This document shows, piece after piece, positions 7,886 to 17,327 of a stretch of DNA of 64,000 nt; within the stretch, counting starts at the first letter, position 1, and every line of letters starts with the position of its first letter. Where the stretch lies: positions 248,001 through 312,000 of the forward strand of contig CAJXKA010000002.1 of NCBI GenBank assembly GCA_913055655.1, in the 5' to 3' direction. The position numbers and the translations under genes were made by a program. The notes under the pieces are model-generated. The model saw only the letters and a list, made by a program, of their open reading frames with translations. It searched no databases and had not been told where the DNA came from. This stretch comes from an uncultured Oceanospirillales bacterium. GTDB taxonomy: Bacteria > Pseudomonadota > Gammaproteobacteria > Xanthomonadales > SZUA-36.

Positions 7886-9345
7886 CCTACGGAATGAGCC
7901 TGCGGGTGCTGCTGGAAGGCTGGGTGACCGACGTGCCGGACGTCGCCATCGCCGGAATCTGCCTGGATTCCCGCAAGGCCGAGCCCGGCCAGGTGTTCGT
8001 GGCCGTCAAGGGCATCACCGGCCACGGGCTGCAGCACGCCGGCGAGGCTGTCGCCAACGGCTGCGTGGCGGTGCTGCACGACGGCCGCTACGACAACGGC
8101 GATATCGACGTGCCGATGGTCTGCTTCCCGGAACTGGCCGCAAAGCTGGGCGAGCTGGCCTCGCGTTTCTGGGCGGCGCCATCCGAGGAGATGACCGTGG
8201 CCGCCGTCACCGGCACCAACGGCAAGACGTCGGTGGCGCATTTCATCGCCCAGGCCTGGCAGCGCGTCCATGGCGACGCCGGCCTGGTCGGAACGCTGGG
8301 CTACGGCCCGCTGGACCGCATGGAGCCGGCCATGCGCACCACGCCGGACCCGTTCACGCTGAACCGGGTGCTGGCCGACTGTATCGACGCCGGCATCGAC
8401 CACGTGGCCATGGAAGCCTCGTCGCACGCGCTGGAGCAGGGCCGCATGGACACCGTGCAGGTGGACGCGGCCGTGTTCACGAACCTGTCGCGCGACCACC
8501 TGGATTACCACGCCGATATGGATGCCTACGCCGCGGCCAAGTACCGGCTGTTCACCGAGTACGCGCCGCGCTTCTCGGTGATCAACCACGACGACATGAC
8601 CGGTCGCGCCTGGATTCGCCAGCTCGAAGCGAAACAGCAGGTCTTGTCCTACGGCCTGGCGCCCGGCGCCGAGTTGCGGGCCAGTATTGCCGGCCAGGAC
8701 GCGGACGGCATGACGCTGAAGCTGCAAAGTCCGTGGGGGCGGGGAGAGGTCCGGACGTCGCTGATCGGCGCCTTCAACGTCTCCAACCTGCTTGCGACCG
8801 CGGGCGCGCTGGCGCTGCTGGACCTGGGCTGGGACGAGACCCTGCGGGAACTGGAACACATCCGGCCGGTGCCCGGGCGCATGACGCGCTACGGCGGACA
8901 GCCCGGCCAGCCGGTGGTGGTGATCGACTTCGCACACACGCCGGACGCGATGGCCGCCGCGCTGGCGGCCGTGCGCGATCACCTCTCCGGTCGCCTGACC
9001 TGCGTGTTCGGCTGCGGCGGCGACCGCGACCGCGGCAAGCGCGCGCAGATGGGGCAGGTAGCCGAGGAACTGGCCGATGCCGTCGTCATTACCAGCGACA
9101 ACCCGCGCCACGAATCGGTCAACTCAATCATTAACGACGTGCTCCGCGGCATGGACCGGCCCGGCGACGTCACGGTGGAGCCGGACCGCGCCATCGCCAT
9201 TCGCGAGGCCATCCGCAACGCCGGCCCCGGCGACATCGTGCTGGTGGCGGGCAAGGGCCACGAGGCCTACCAGGAAGTGGCCGGCCAGCGGCTGCCGTAC
9301 AGCGACGAGGCCACCGTCCGGGCCCTGCTGGGGGTGGCGGCATGA
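7882..9345 (+). CDS. murE: UDP-MurNAc-tripeptide synthetase MurE (meso-DAP adding)
   Basis: MurE uses ATP to add the third stem-peptide residue to UDP-MurNAc-L-Ala-D-Glu in the cytoplasm. The 487-residue product has the Mur ligase order: N-terminal UDP-binding domain, central ATPase with GTNGKT and Lys115, and a C-terminal domain with DNPR at 406-409. DNPR is the signature for meso-diaminopimelate rather than lysine, as expected in a Gram-negative cell. The open frame extends well upstream inside ftsI, but ATG 7882 overlaps the ftsI stop as ATGA and gives the standard MurE start. Confidence 0.96.
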   Translation: MTYGMSLRVLLEGWVTDVPDVAIAGICLDSRKAEPGQVFVAVKGITGHGLQHAGEAVANGCVAVLHDGRYDNGDIDVPMVCFPELAAKLGELASRFWAAPSEEMTVAAVTGTNGKTSVAHFIAQAWQRVHGDAGLVGTLGYGPLDRMEPAMRTTPDPFTLNRVLADCIDAGIDHVAMEASSHALEQGRMDTVQVDAAVFTNLSRDHLDYHADMDAYAAAKYRLFTEYAPRFSVINHDDMTGRAWIRQLEAKQQVLSYGLAPGAELRASIAGQDADGMTLKLQSPWGRGEVRTSLIGAFNVSNLLATAGALALLDLGWDETLRELEHIRPVPGRMTRYGGQPGQPVVVIDFAHTPDAMAAALAAVRDHLSGRLTCVFGCGGDRDRGKRAQMGQVAEELADAVVITSDNPRHESVNSIINDVLRGMDRPGDVTVEPDRAIAIREAIRNAGPGDIVLVAGKGHEAYQEVAGQRLPYSDEATVRALLGVAA

Positions 9346-10724
9346 TCCGCATGACCCTCGCCGAGGCCGCCGCCGCGCTGGGCATCGAGACGCCCGCGGG
9401 CGCCGCCGAGTCCGTGTTCAAGGGCATCGTCACCGACAGCCGCCAGGTCGAGCCCGGCATGCTGTTCGCGGCGATCCCCGGCGCGCGCGTCGACGGCCAT
9501 GATTTCATTGACCAGGCGGCGGCGCAGGGCGCCGTGGCCGTGCTGGTCGAAAAAGTAATCGCCACTCGGGAGAACCCGGTGCCGCCGGTCCTGCGGGTTG
9601 ATGACGTGCAACGGGGGCTGGGCCTGCTGGCCGGCGCCTGGCGCGATGCCGTCGACCCGCGGGTGGCGGCGATCACCGGCAGCAACGGCAAGACCACGAC
9701 CAAGGAGATGCTCACCAGCATCCTGTCGCGGGACGCGCGCGTGCTGGCGACGAAAGGCAACTTCAACAATGAGCTGGGCCTGCCGCTGACGCTGTTCGGG
9801 CTGGCCCGCACACATCGTTACGCCGTGCTGGAGATGGGCGCCGGCAAAGCCGGGGACATCCGCTACCTGGCTGGTATTGCAAAGCCTGACGTGGGCGTTA
9901 TCACCAACGTTGGCCCCGCACACCTGCGGGGCTTCGGTGATGAAGAAGGCGTGGCCCGCGCGAAGGGTGAGCTCTATGCCGCCCTGCCAACGTCAGGCTT
10001 TGCCGTTCTGAACATTGATGAACCCTGGGCGCCGCTGTGGCGCGAACTGAACACCGCCGGTGAGACGCTCACCTTCGGGATGAGCGAGGCGGCACGTGAG
10101 CACGCCGACATCACGGTCACCGGCGCACCCGGTGGCCCGCGCCACCTGCGCACACCCGGCGGCGACATCGCCCTGAAGCTGCACCTGCCGGGCGAGCACA
10201 ACGTCATGAACGCCATGGCCGCCACGGGCATGGCACTGGCGCTGGGCGTCTCCATCGACGCCATCCGCGAAGGCCTGGCGGCGACCGTGCCGGTGCCCGG
10301 CCGCCTGAACCGGGTTGAGACCGATGCCGGCTGGACCGTGCTCGACGATACCTATAACGCCAATCCGGCCTCGCTGTACGCCGCGCTGCAGGTGCTGGCT
10401 GCCGAGTCCGGCGAGCCCTGGCTGGTGCTCGGCGACATGAAGGAACTGGGACGCAATTCCGACGCGCTGCACGCCGAGATGGGCGAGGCCGCGGCGTCGC
10501 TGGGGGTCCGGCGCCTGTTCGCCCTGGGCGACCGGGCGGAACACGCCGTTCGCGGTTTCGGCGATGGCGGCGAAGCGTTCGGCGACATCGATGCGCTGGT
10601 GGCGGCCCTGCAGGATGAGCTGCACCCGGGGGTCGCCATGCTGGTGAAGGGCTCGCGGAGCATGGCCATGGAACGCGTGGTGGCGGCCGTGACGGCGCCG
10701 CCGGAACGGCGCGAAGCGGGCTGA
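9342..10724 (+). CDS. murF: UDP-MurNAc-pentapeptide synthetase MurF
   Basis: MurF adds D-Ala-D-Ala to the UDP-MurNAc-tripeptide, completing the cytoplasmic precursor. The 460-residue protein carries the ATP-binding loop GSNGKT (113-118, Lys117), the motifs [12 protein letters not shown] and [13 protein letters not shown], and [13 protein letters not shown] in the C-terminal half. It starts at ATG 9342, which overlaps the murE stop (ATGA). A short 11-bp gap with a purine-rich site separates it from mraY. Confidence 0.96.
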   Translation: MIRMTLAEAAAALGIETPAGAAESVFKGIVTDSRQVEPGMLFAAIPGARVDGHDFIDQAAAQGAVAVLVEKVIATRENPVPPVLRVDDVQRGLGLLAGAWRDAVDPRVAAITGSNGKTTTKEMLTSILSRDARVLATKGNFNNELGLPLTLFGLARTHRYAVLEMGAGKAGDIRYLAGIAKPDVGVITNVGPAHLRGFGDEEGVARAKGELYAALPTSGFAVLNIDEPWAPLWRELNTAGETLTFGMSEAAREHADITVTGAPGGPRHLRTPGGDIALKLHLPGEHNVMNAMAATGMALALGVSIDAIREGLAATVPVPGRLNRVETDAGWTVLDDTYNANPASLYAALQVLAAESGEPWLVLGDMKELGRNSDALHAEMGEAAASLGVRRLFALGDRAEHAVRGFGDGGEAFGDIDALVAALQDELHPGVAMLVKGSRSMAMERVVAAVTAPPERREAG

Positions 10725-10735
10725 GGAGAGGGCGG

Positions 10736-11818
10736 ATGCTACTGAAATTCTTCGAATGGCTGGCCGGGTTCAACCCCGACTTCAGCGTGTTCGGCTACCT
10801 GACCCTGCGGGCCATCCTGGGCGCGCTGACGGCGCTGGCGCTGTCGCTGTTGCTGGGGCCGTCATTCATCCGCCGCCTGGTGAAAGGCCAGGTGGGCCAG
10901 CCGATCCGCGAGCTGGGCCCGGAATCGCATTTTTCAAAGGCCGGCACGCCCACCATGGGCGGGGCGCTGATCCTGTTCGTGCTGGCGCTGGCCACGCTGC
11001 TGTGGTCGGACCTCGGCAACCGCTATGTCTGGCTGGTGCTGGGCGTGACCCTGGCCTTCGGCGTGATCGGCTGGATCGACGATTACCGCAAGCTGGTGCT
11101 GAAAGACTCACGCGGCCTGCCGGCGAAGTGGAAGTACCTGGGCCAGTCCGTCGTCGGCCTGACCGCGGCCGTCTACCTGTACCAGACCGCCGCCACGCCG
11201 GAAGAAACGGCGCTGATCGTGCCCTTCTTCAAGAACTTCGCACTGCCGCTGGGCGTGGGTTACGTGGCGCTGACCTATTTCTACATCGTCGGGTTCTCCA
11301 ACGCGGTGAACCTGACCGACGGCCTGGATGGCCTGGCGATCATGCCCTCGGTGCTGCTGGCCGTGGCGCTGGGCGTGCTGGCCTACGCCACCGGCAACAC
11401 CGTGATCGCCGAGTACTTGGCCATTCCTTACGTGCAGGGCATGGGCGAACTGGTGGTGTTCTGCGCCGCGCTGGCCGGGGCCGGGCTGGGTTTCCTGTGG
11501 TTCAACACCTATCCCGCCCAGGTGTTCATGGGTGACATCGGTGCGCTGGCCGTCGGCGCCGCGCTGGGCCTGATCGCGGTGCTGGTGCGCCATGAACTGG
11601 TGTTCGCCTTCATGGCCGGCGTGTTCGTCATCGAGACGCTGTCGGTGATCATGCAGGTGGCCTCGTTCAAGCTCACGGGCAAGCGCATTTTCCGCATGGC
11701 GCCCATCCACCATCATTTCGAACTGAAAGGCTGGCCGGAGCCACGCGTGATCGTGCGCTTCTGGATCATCTCCGTCATCCTCGTACTGGTGGGTCTCGCG
11801 ACCCTGAAGATCCGCTGA
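10736..11818 (+). CDS. mraY: Phospho-MurNAc-pentapeptide translocase MraY
   Basis: MraY is the inner-membrane enzyme that transfers phospho-MurNAc-pentapeptide to undecaprenyl phosphate, forming lipid I. The product has 360 residues, the same length as the E. coli enzyme, with about ten transmembrane helices. The catalytic aspartates fall at the same numbers: WIDDYRK with Asp115-Asp116 and FMGDIGAL with Asp267. [10 protein letters not shown] lies around 192-201, and the HHHFELKGW motif follows near the C-terminus. Its TGA shares one base with the ftsW ATG (TGATG). Confidence 0.97.
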   Translation: MLLKFFEWLAGFNPDFSVFGYLTLRAILGALTALALSLLLGPSFIRRLVKGQVGQPIRELGPESHFSKAGTPTMGGALILFVLALATLLWSDLGNRYVWLVLGVTLAFGVIGWIDDYRKLVLKDSRGLPAKWKYLGQSVVGLTAAVYLYQTAATPEETALIVPFFKNFALPLGVGYVALTYFYIVGFSNAVNLTDGLDGLAIMPSVLLAVALGVLAYATGNTVIAEYLAIPYVQGMGELVVFCAALAGAGLGFLWFNTYPAQVFMGDIGALAVGAALGLIAVLVRHELVFAFMAGVFVIETLSVIMQVASFKLTGKRIFRMAPIHHHFELKGWPEPRVIVRFWIISVILVLVGLATLKIR

Positions 11819-13026
11819 TGGCGACCGCGGCACACAGGGCGAAAAACGGCCAGGCAATGCGCCAGGGACGGCACGCGCCGCCGTTCCAGGTGGACCCGTG
11901 GCTGCTGGTGCCCGTGCTGCTGCTGACGGCCATCGGGATCGTCATGGTCGGTTCCTCCTCGGTGGCCGTGGGCGAGTCACTGGGGGCCGGGCCGCAGCAT
12001 TACCTGGTCCGCCACGTCATCTACCTGTTGCTGGGGCTGGGGCTGGCGGCCTCGTTCAGGATCATTCCCATCGCGTTCCTGGAGCGGATCTGCGGGCCGA
12101 TGTTCCTGCTGGCGCTGCTGGCGCTGGCGCTGGTGTTCGTGCCGGGGCTGGGGCACAGCGTCAACGGCAGTTACCGCTGGGTCCGGCTCGGGTTCATGCA
12201 GTTCCAGGTGGTCGAGGCCGTGAAACTGATGTTCATCATCTGGGTGGCCGGCTACCTGGTGCGCAAATCGGGGCAGGTGCGGATCAGCTTTATTGATACG
12301 CTGAAGCCGCTGCTGCTGGCCGGCGCGCTGGCCGGCGTGCTGCTGCTGCAGCCCGACATGGGCAGCGCGGCCGTGATCACGGCGGTCGCCGGTGGCATGG
12401 TGTGGCTGGCGGGCGCCGCCTGGCGCTACATCGCCGCCCTCGGCGCCATGGCCCTGCCGATGTTCGCCGTGGCGGCCATCGAACCCTATCGCCTGCGCCG
12501 CATCGTCAGCTTCATGGACCCGTGGGCGGACCCGTACAACAGCGGCTTCCAGCTGACCCAGGCGCTGATCGCCGTGGGTCGCGGCGAAGCCTTCGGCGTC
12601 GGGCTGGGCGCCAGCATCCAGAAACTGTTCTACCTGCCGGAGGCGCACACGGACTTCATCTTCGCCGTGCTGGCCGAGGAGTTCGGCTTCTTCGGCGTGC
12701 TGATGGTGCTCGTGCTGTTCATGCTGCTGGTGACGCGGATTTTCATCATCGGCGTCATGGCGCACCGCGCCGAGAAGCCGTTCGCCGGTTACCTGGCCTT
12801 CGGCATCGGCCTGTGGCTGGGCCTGCAGGCCATGGTCAGCATGGGCGTGAACCTGGGCGTGCTGCCCACCAAGGGCCTGACGTTGCCGCTGATTTCCTCG
12901 GGCGGCAGCTCGGTGCTGATGACCTGCCTGGCGCTGGGCGTGGTGTTCCGCATCCGCTACGAACTGGACGTGGACAAGGCCAGCAGTATCCCGTCGCGCG
13001 TGGGCCAGAAGAGGATGGCGTTGTGA
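11818..13026 (+). CDS. ftsW: Septal peptidoglycan polymerase FtsW
   Basis: FtsW is a SEDS-family glycosyltransferase that polymerizes lipid II at the septum with FtsI. The 402-residue polytopic protein has a cytoplasmic N-terminal extension (about 30 residues) and about ten transmembrane helices. Typical SEDS motifs are seen: NGSYRWVRLGFMQFQ, LLLQPDMGSA, RIVSFMDPWADPYNSGFQ, EAHTDFIFAVLAEEFGF, and LPTKGLTLPLISSGGSS. It lies between mraY and murG, and its stop overlaps the murG GTG start. Confidence 0.96.
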   Translation: MATAAHRAKNGQAMRQGRHAPPFQVDPWLLVPVLLLTAIGIVMVGSSSVAVGESLGAGPQHYLVRHVIYLLLGLGLAASFRIIPIAFLERICGPMFLLALLALALVFVPGLGHSVNGSYRWVRLGFMQFQVVEAVKLMFIIWVAGYLVRKSGQVRISFIDTLKPLLLAGALAGVLLLQPDMGSAAVITAVAGGMVWLAGAAWRYIAALGAMALPMFAVAAIEPYRLRRIVSFMDPWADPYNSGFQLTQALIAVGRGEAFGVGLGASIQKLFYLPEAHTDFIFAVLAEEFGFFGVLMVLVLFMLLVTRIFIIGVMAHRAEKPFAGYLAFGIGLWLGLQAMVSMGVNLGVLPTKGLTLPLISSGGSSVLMTCLALGVVFRIRYELDVDKASSIPSRVGQKRMAL

Positions 13027-14120
13027 GCGGCGCGGCGACCGTCCTGGTCATGGCCGGCGGCACCGGTGGGCATATCTTCCCCGGGCTGGCGGTGGCCGAT
13101 GCGCTGCGGCGTGAAGGCGCCAACGTCCACTGGCTGGGCGCGGCCGGCGGCATGGAATGTGAGAAAGTGCCGGCCCGCGGCTATACCGTTGACGAAATTC
13201 ACGTGACCGGCCTGCGCGGCAAGGGCCTGGCCGGCTGGCTGAAGCTGCCGTTCCGGCTGGCGCGCGCGGTGGGCGAGGCCCGCGGCGTACTGCGGCGCCA
13301 CCGGCCGGACTGCGCGGTCAGTTTCGGTGGCTACGTGGCCGGTCCCGGCGGCATCGCCGCGCGCCTCGGCGGCGTCCCGCTGGTCGTGCACGAGCAGAAC
13401 CGCATTCCCGGCATGACCAACCGCGCGCTGGCGAAGGTCGCGGCCACCGTGTTCGAGGCCTTTCCGGGGACGTTCCCGGCGACCATGGGCGCGGTCGCCT
13501 GCGGCAACCCGGTACGGGATGAACTGGTCGCGGTGCCACCACCGGCCGAACGCTGGGCAGGGCGCGAAGGGCCCGCCCGCCTGCTGGTCACCGGTGGCAG
13601 CCAGGGCGCGCGTTCACTGAACGAGGCCGTGCCGGCGGCACTGGCCCAGGTGCCGGCCGACCGTCGCCCGGTGGTCCGTCACCAGGCCGGTCGCAACAAT
13701 GCCGAAGACACGCAGGCACGCTACCGCGAAGCCGGTATCGACGCCGAGGTCACGCCGTTTATCGAGGACATGGCCGAGGCCTATGGCTGGGCCGATGCGG
13801 TGGTCTGCCGTTCGGGCGCGCTGACCGTGTCCGAACTGGCCGCTGTCGGCCTGGGCGCGGTGCTGGTGCCGTTCCCGCACGCCGTCGACGATCACCAGAC
13901 CGCCAACGCGGGTTACCTGGTGGACGCCGGCGCCGCCGTGCTGTGCCCGGAAGCGACGCTGACCCCGGAAACCCTGGTCACCGCGCTGGCGCCGCTATTG
14001 CTGGATCGCGCCGCGGCGCTGGACATGGCGCAGAAAGCGCGTGCCGTGGCCGTCACCGACGCCGCCGAGCGCGTCGCCCGCGCCTGTCTTGAACACTCGG
14101 AACGGCGGGCCGCGGCATGA
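13023..14120 (+). CDS. murG: UDP-GlcNAc:lipid I N-acetylglucosaminyltransferase MurG
   Basis: MurG is the membrane-associated GT-B enzyme that converts lipid I to lipid II. The 365-residue product begins with the glycine-rich loop MAGGTGGHIFPGLAVA and contains VSFGGYVAGPGGIAA, VVHEQNRIPGMTNR, and VCRSGALTVSELAAVG in the UDP-GlcNAc-binding half. The open frame runs far upstream into ftsW, but GTG 13023, overlapping the ftsW TGA (GTGA), places the first glycine loop at the normal distance. Its stop overlaps the murC start. Confidence 0.96.
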   Translation: MSGAATVLVMAGGTGGHIFPGLAVADALRREGANVHWLGAAGGMECEKVPARGYTVDEIHVTGLRGKGLAGWLKLPFRLARAVGEARGVLRRHRPDCAVSFGGYVAGPGGIAARLGGVPLVVHEQNRIPGMTNRALAKVAATVFEAFPGTFPATMGAVACGNPVRDELVAVPPPAERWAGREGPARLLVTGGSQGARSLNEAVPAALAQVPADRRPVVRHQAGRNNAEDTQARYREAGIDAEVTPFIEDMAEAYGWADAVVCRSGALTVSELAAVGLGAVLVPFPHAVDDHQTANAGYLVDAGAAVLCPEATLTPETLVTALAPLLLDRAAALDMAQKARAVAVTDAAERVARACLEHSERRAAA

Positions 14121-15595
14121 TGGTGGCCCGTGACAACGTCCCCACCGACCGCACCCGCGGTTCCCACCTGCAGCCCATGCGCCGCGTGCGGCGCGTGCAC
14201 ATGGTGGGCATCGGCGGCACGGGCATGTGCGGCATCGCCGAGGTGCTGGTCAACCTGGGCTTCGAGGTCAGCGGTTCCGACCTGGCCGACAGCGCGGCCA
14301 CCCGCCACCTGGCGACGCTGGGCGTGACCGTGTACCCGGAACACCAGGCCGACAACCTGGGTGACGCCGATGTGCTGGTGACCTCCAGCGCCGTGCCCGC
14401 GAACAACCCCGAGGTGGCCGCCGCGCGTGACGCACGCATTCCCGTGGTGCCGCGTGCGCAGATGCTGTCCGAACTGATGCGCTTCCGCCGCGGCATCGCC
14501 ATCGCCGGCACCCACGGCAAGACCACCACCACCAGCCTGGTCGCCAGCCTGCTGGCCGCGGCCGGCCAGGACCCGACCTTCGTCATCGGCGGCGTGCTGA
14601 ACGCCTGGGGCAGCAACGCGCGCCTCGGCCAGGGCGAGTACCTGGTGGCCGAGGCCGACGAGAGCGACGGCTCCTTCCTGCTGCTGCAGCCGGTGGTCGC
14701 GCTGGTCACCAATATCGACCGCGATCACCTGGAGGCCTACGGCGGCCGTTTCGACCGCCTGCGCGGGGCCTTCGGCGAGTTCCTGAACCGGTTGCCGTTC
14801 TACGGCGCCGCGGTGCTGTGCATCGACGATGCCGAGACCCGCGCGCTGGCCCGCCAGGTCGGCCGCGCCGTGGTCACCTACGGCCTGGCCGATGATGCCG
14901 ATGTCCGCGCCACGAACATCCGCCAGGACGGGCGGCAGATGCATTTCGATGTCCACCTGCCCGGTGGCGAGTCGCCGTTCCCGGTGCTGCTGAACCTGCC
15001 CGGCGTGCACAACGTGCGCAATGCCCTGGGCGCACTGGCTGTCGCCTGGGAGCTGGGCCTGGATGTCACCACCGCGGCGGGCTGCCTGGCCGTGTTCGAG
15101 GGCGTGGGCCGACGGTTTTCCTCGCTGGGTGACGTGCCCCTGGGCGGGCACCCGGTTCGCGTGGTCGAAGACTACGGCCATCATCCGACCGAGCTGGAGG
15201 CGACGCTGGCCGCGGCCCGCGGCGGCTGGCCCGGTTCGCGCCTGGTGGCCGTGTTCCAGCCACACCGTTACACGCGCACCCGCGACCTGCTCGACGACTT
15301 CAGCCGCGTGCTGGCGGACGCCGACGTGCTGGTGCTGACCGAAATCTACGCGGCCGGCGAAGCGCCCATTGAGGGCATCGACGCGGCCGCCCTGTGCCAG
15401 TCGATCCGCGCCCGCGGCAAGGTCGACCCGATCCTGGTGCCGGACATCGACGACCTGGCCGAGACGCTGGACGACCTGGCCCGCCCCGGCGACCTGGTGC
15501 TGCTGCTGGGCGCCGGTTCCATGGACCGCGTCGCCGCCGACCTGCGCGCCCGCGCCGCGGTCAACGACGACCACGCCGGGGAGGACGCCGCATGA
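14117..15595 (+). CDS. murC: UDP-N-acetylmuramate--L-alanine ligase MurC
   Basis: MurC adds L-Ala to UDP-MurNAc, the first stem-peptide residue. The 492-residue protein has the N-terminal nucleotide-binding loop HMVGIGGTGMCGIAEVL, the ATP loop GTHGKTTTTS, the motifs EADESDGSFLLL and NIDRDHLEAY, and VEDYGHHPTE in the C-terminal domain. The first ATG (14117, overlapping murG) gives about 20 extra residues before the core; a later start at the ATG near residue 21 cannot be excluded. The stop overlaps the ddl start as ATGA. Confidence 0.96.
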   Translation: MMVARDNVPTDRTRGSHLQPMRRVRRVHMVGIGGTGMCGIAEVLVNLGFEVSGSDLADSAATRHLATLGVTVYPEHQADNLGDADVLVTSSAVPANNPEVAAARDARIPVVPRAQMLSELMRFRRGIAIAGTHGKTTTTSLVASLLAAAGQDPTFVIGGVLNAWGSNARLGQGEYLVAEADESDGSFLLLQPVVALVTNIDRDHLEAYGGRFDRLRGAFGEFLNRLPFYGAAVLCIDDAETRALARQVGRAVVTYGLADDADVRATNIRQDGRQMHFDVHLPGGESPFPVLLNLPGVHNVRNALGALAVAWELGLDVTTAAGCLAVFEGVGRRFSSLGDVPLGGHPVRVVEDYGHHPTELEATLAAARGGWPGSRLVAVFQPHRYTRTRDLLDDFSRVLADADVLVLTEIYAAGEAPIEGIDAAALCQSIRARGKVDPILVPDIDDLAETLDDLARPGDLVLLLGAGSMDRVAADLRARAAVNDDHAGEDAA

Positions 15596-16530
15596 GCGCC
15601 CTGGCCCCGTTGAAAATGAACGACCCCGCCGGCTTCGGCCATGTCGGCCTGCTGGTGGGCGGCGACAGCGCCGAGCGCGAGGTGTCGCTGGACGGCGGCC
15701 GCGCCGTGGCGAAAGCGCTGGCGAAACGCGGTGTCGACCACGAGGTCTTCGATGGCGCACCGGCACTGTTCGCGGCCATCGCCGAGGGGCGCGTCGACCG
15801 CGTCTTCAACCTGATGCACGGCCCCGGCGGCGAAGACGGCGCCATCCAGGGTGCGTTGCAGTTGATGGGCATTCCCGTCACCGGCACCGGCGTGCTGGGC
15901 TCGGCGCTGACCATGGACAAGCTGCGCACCAAGTGGATCTGGCAGCGGCTGGGTATCGATACCGCGGCCTTCCACGTGCAGGGCCCGGGCGATATCGACG
16001 CCGCGGCGGTCAGCGGGTTCGAGCTGCCGCTGTTCGTGAAGCCGGCCGGGCTGGGCTCCAGCATCGGCGTGTCGCGGGTGGCCGCCATGGATGAACTGGA
16101 GGCGGCCGTGGCGCTGGCGCGTCGCTACAGCGACACCGTCATCATCGAGCAGGGCATCAGCGGCGGCGAGTACTTCGCCGGCGTGCTGGACGGCGTGGCC
16201 CTGCCGCTGATCCGCGTCGAGACGCCGAACGCCTTCTACGATTACGAGGCCAAGTACGAATCCGACGACACGCGCTACTTCTGCCCCTGCGGCCTGGACC
16301 CGGAACTGGAGGCGCGCCTGCAGCGCCAGTCGATGGCCGCCTACCGCGCGCTGGGCGGCGAGGGCTGGGGCCGGGTGGATTTCATCCTCGACGCCGACGA
16401 CCGCCCCTGGTTCCTGGAGGCCAACACGGTGCCCGGCATGACCGGCCACTCGCTGGTGCCGCAGGCCGCCGCCGTCATCGGCGTCGAGTTCGACGAACTG
16501 GTGTGGCGCATCCTGGAGACAAGCCTGTGA
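15592..16530 (+). CDS. ddlB: D-alanine--D-alanine ligase
   Basis: Ddl makes the D-Ala-D-Ala dipeptide used by MurF through an ATP-grasp mechanism. The 312-residue product shows GLLVGGDSAEREVSLDGG near the N-terminus, FNLMHGPGGEDGAIQG, the ATP-binding FVKPAGLGSSIGVSRV, and the metal/active-site block WGRVDFILD...FLEANTVPGMT. The start is ATG 15592, overlapping the murC stop. Its position between murC and ftsQ is that of ddlB. The stop overlaps the ftsQ GTG. Confidence 0.96.
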   Translation: MSALAPLKMNDPAGFGHVGLLVGGDSAEREVSLDGGRAVAKALAKRGVDHEVFDGAPALFAAIAEGRVDRVFNLMHGPGGEDGAIQGALQLMGIPVTGTGVLGSALTMDKLRTKWIWQRLGIDTAAFHVQGPGDIDAAAVSGFELPLFVKPAGLGSSIGVSRVAAMDELEAAVALARRYSDTVIIEQGISGGEYFAGVLDGVALPLIRVETPNAFYDYEAKYESDDTRYFCPCGLDPELEARLQRQSMAAYRALGGEGWGRVDFILDADDRPWFLEANTVPGMTGHSLVPQAAAVIGVEFDELVWRILETSL

Positions 16531-17315
16531 ACGCCCAGGCGGAGCGCTATGAAGACGACGGCCGCGGCCTCGGCATGCTGCTGTTCGGCCTGCTGCTGCT
16601 GGCCGTGGTCGGCGCCGTGTTCTGGGTCTACATGGGCATGACCACCCAGGACCGCTGGCCGATTCGCTGGCTTGATGTTGCGGGCGAGTTCGAGCGCGTC
16701 AGCGCCGAGCAGGTGCGCACCCGCGTGGCGCCGATGATCGAGGGCAGCTACTTCACCGTCGACATGGCCGCGGCGGAGGCCTCGGTGGAAGCCCTGCCGT
16801 GGGTGGCCGACGCGGTGATCCGCAAGAACTGGCCCGACGGCGTGGAAGTGCACGTGGTGGAATTCGTGCCGGCGGCGCACTGGACCGGGGGCCGGCTGCT
16901 GGCCACCGACGGCCGGCCGTTCACCGTGCCCGGCGCCGACGGCATCCAGGGCCTGCCCTGGCTGGAAGGGCCGGAAGGCAGCCTGGACAAGCTGATCACC
17001 GCCTGGCAGACGGTCAACGACCAGCTGCACACGGTAGGCCTGGAAGCCCGCCGCATCCGCCTGGACGCCCGTGGCGCCTGGCGGCTGGAACTGAACAACG
17101 GCACGCGCGTGGAACTCGGGAGGGACGACCCGATGCCCCGGCTGGCGCGTTTCGTGGCGGGCTGGGACGCGCTGGCGCGCGCCGGCCTGGGCGTGCCCGA
17201 GGACGTCGACCTGCGTTATGCGAACGGCTTCGCGGTGCGCTGGCCCGAGGTCGACGGGGACATCGACAACAATGACGACGCGGCGCCCGCCAGGACGCTC
17301 GCGCAGAACCGGTAG
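16527..17315 (+). CDS. ftsQ: Cell division protein FtsQ
   Basis: FtsQ is a bitopic divisome protein that links early and late division proteins through its periplasmic POTRA and beta domains. The 262-residue product has a short cytoplasmic tail, one transmembrane helix at about 15-37, a POTRA-like segment (IRWLDVAGEFERVSAEQVRTR), and the conserved LPWVADAVIRKNWPDGVEVHV block. GTG 16527 overlaps the ddl TGA and is preferred; an upstream in-frame start at 16503 would lie inside ddl. ftsA follows after 12 bp. Confidence 0.93.
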   Translation: MNAQAERYEDDGRGLGMLLFGLLLLAVVGAVFWVYMGMTTQDRWPIRWLDVAGEFERVSAEQVRTRVAPMIEGSYFTVDMAAAEASVEALPWVADAVIRKNWPDGVEVHVVEFVPAAHWTGGRLLATDGRPFTVPGADGIQGLPWLEGPEGSLDKLITAWQTVNDQLHTVGLEARRIRLDARGAWRLELNNGTRVELGRDDPMPRLARFVAGWDALARAGLGVPEDVDLRYANGFAVRWPEVDGDIDNNDDAAPARTLAQNR

Positions 17316-17327
17316 ACAGGGAGACAC

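Noticed and set aside
13913..15766. Minus-strand frame of 617 codons opposite murC
   Set aside because: Antisense shadow; murC with all motifs and overlapping neighbours is on the plus strand.
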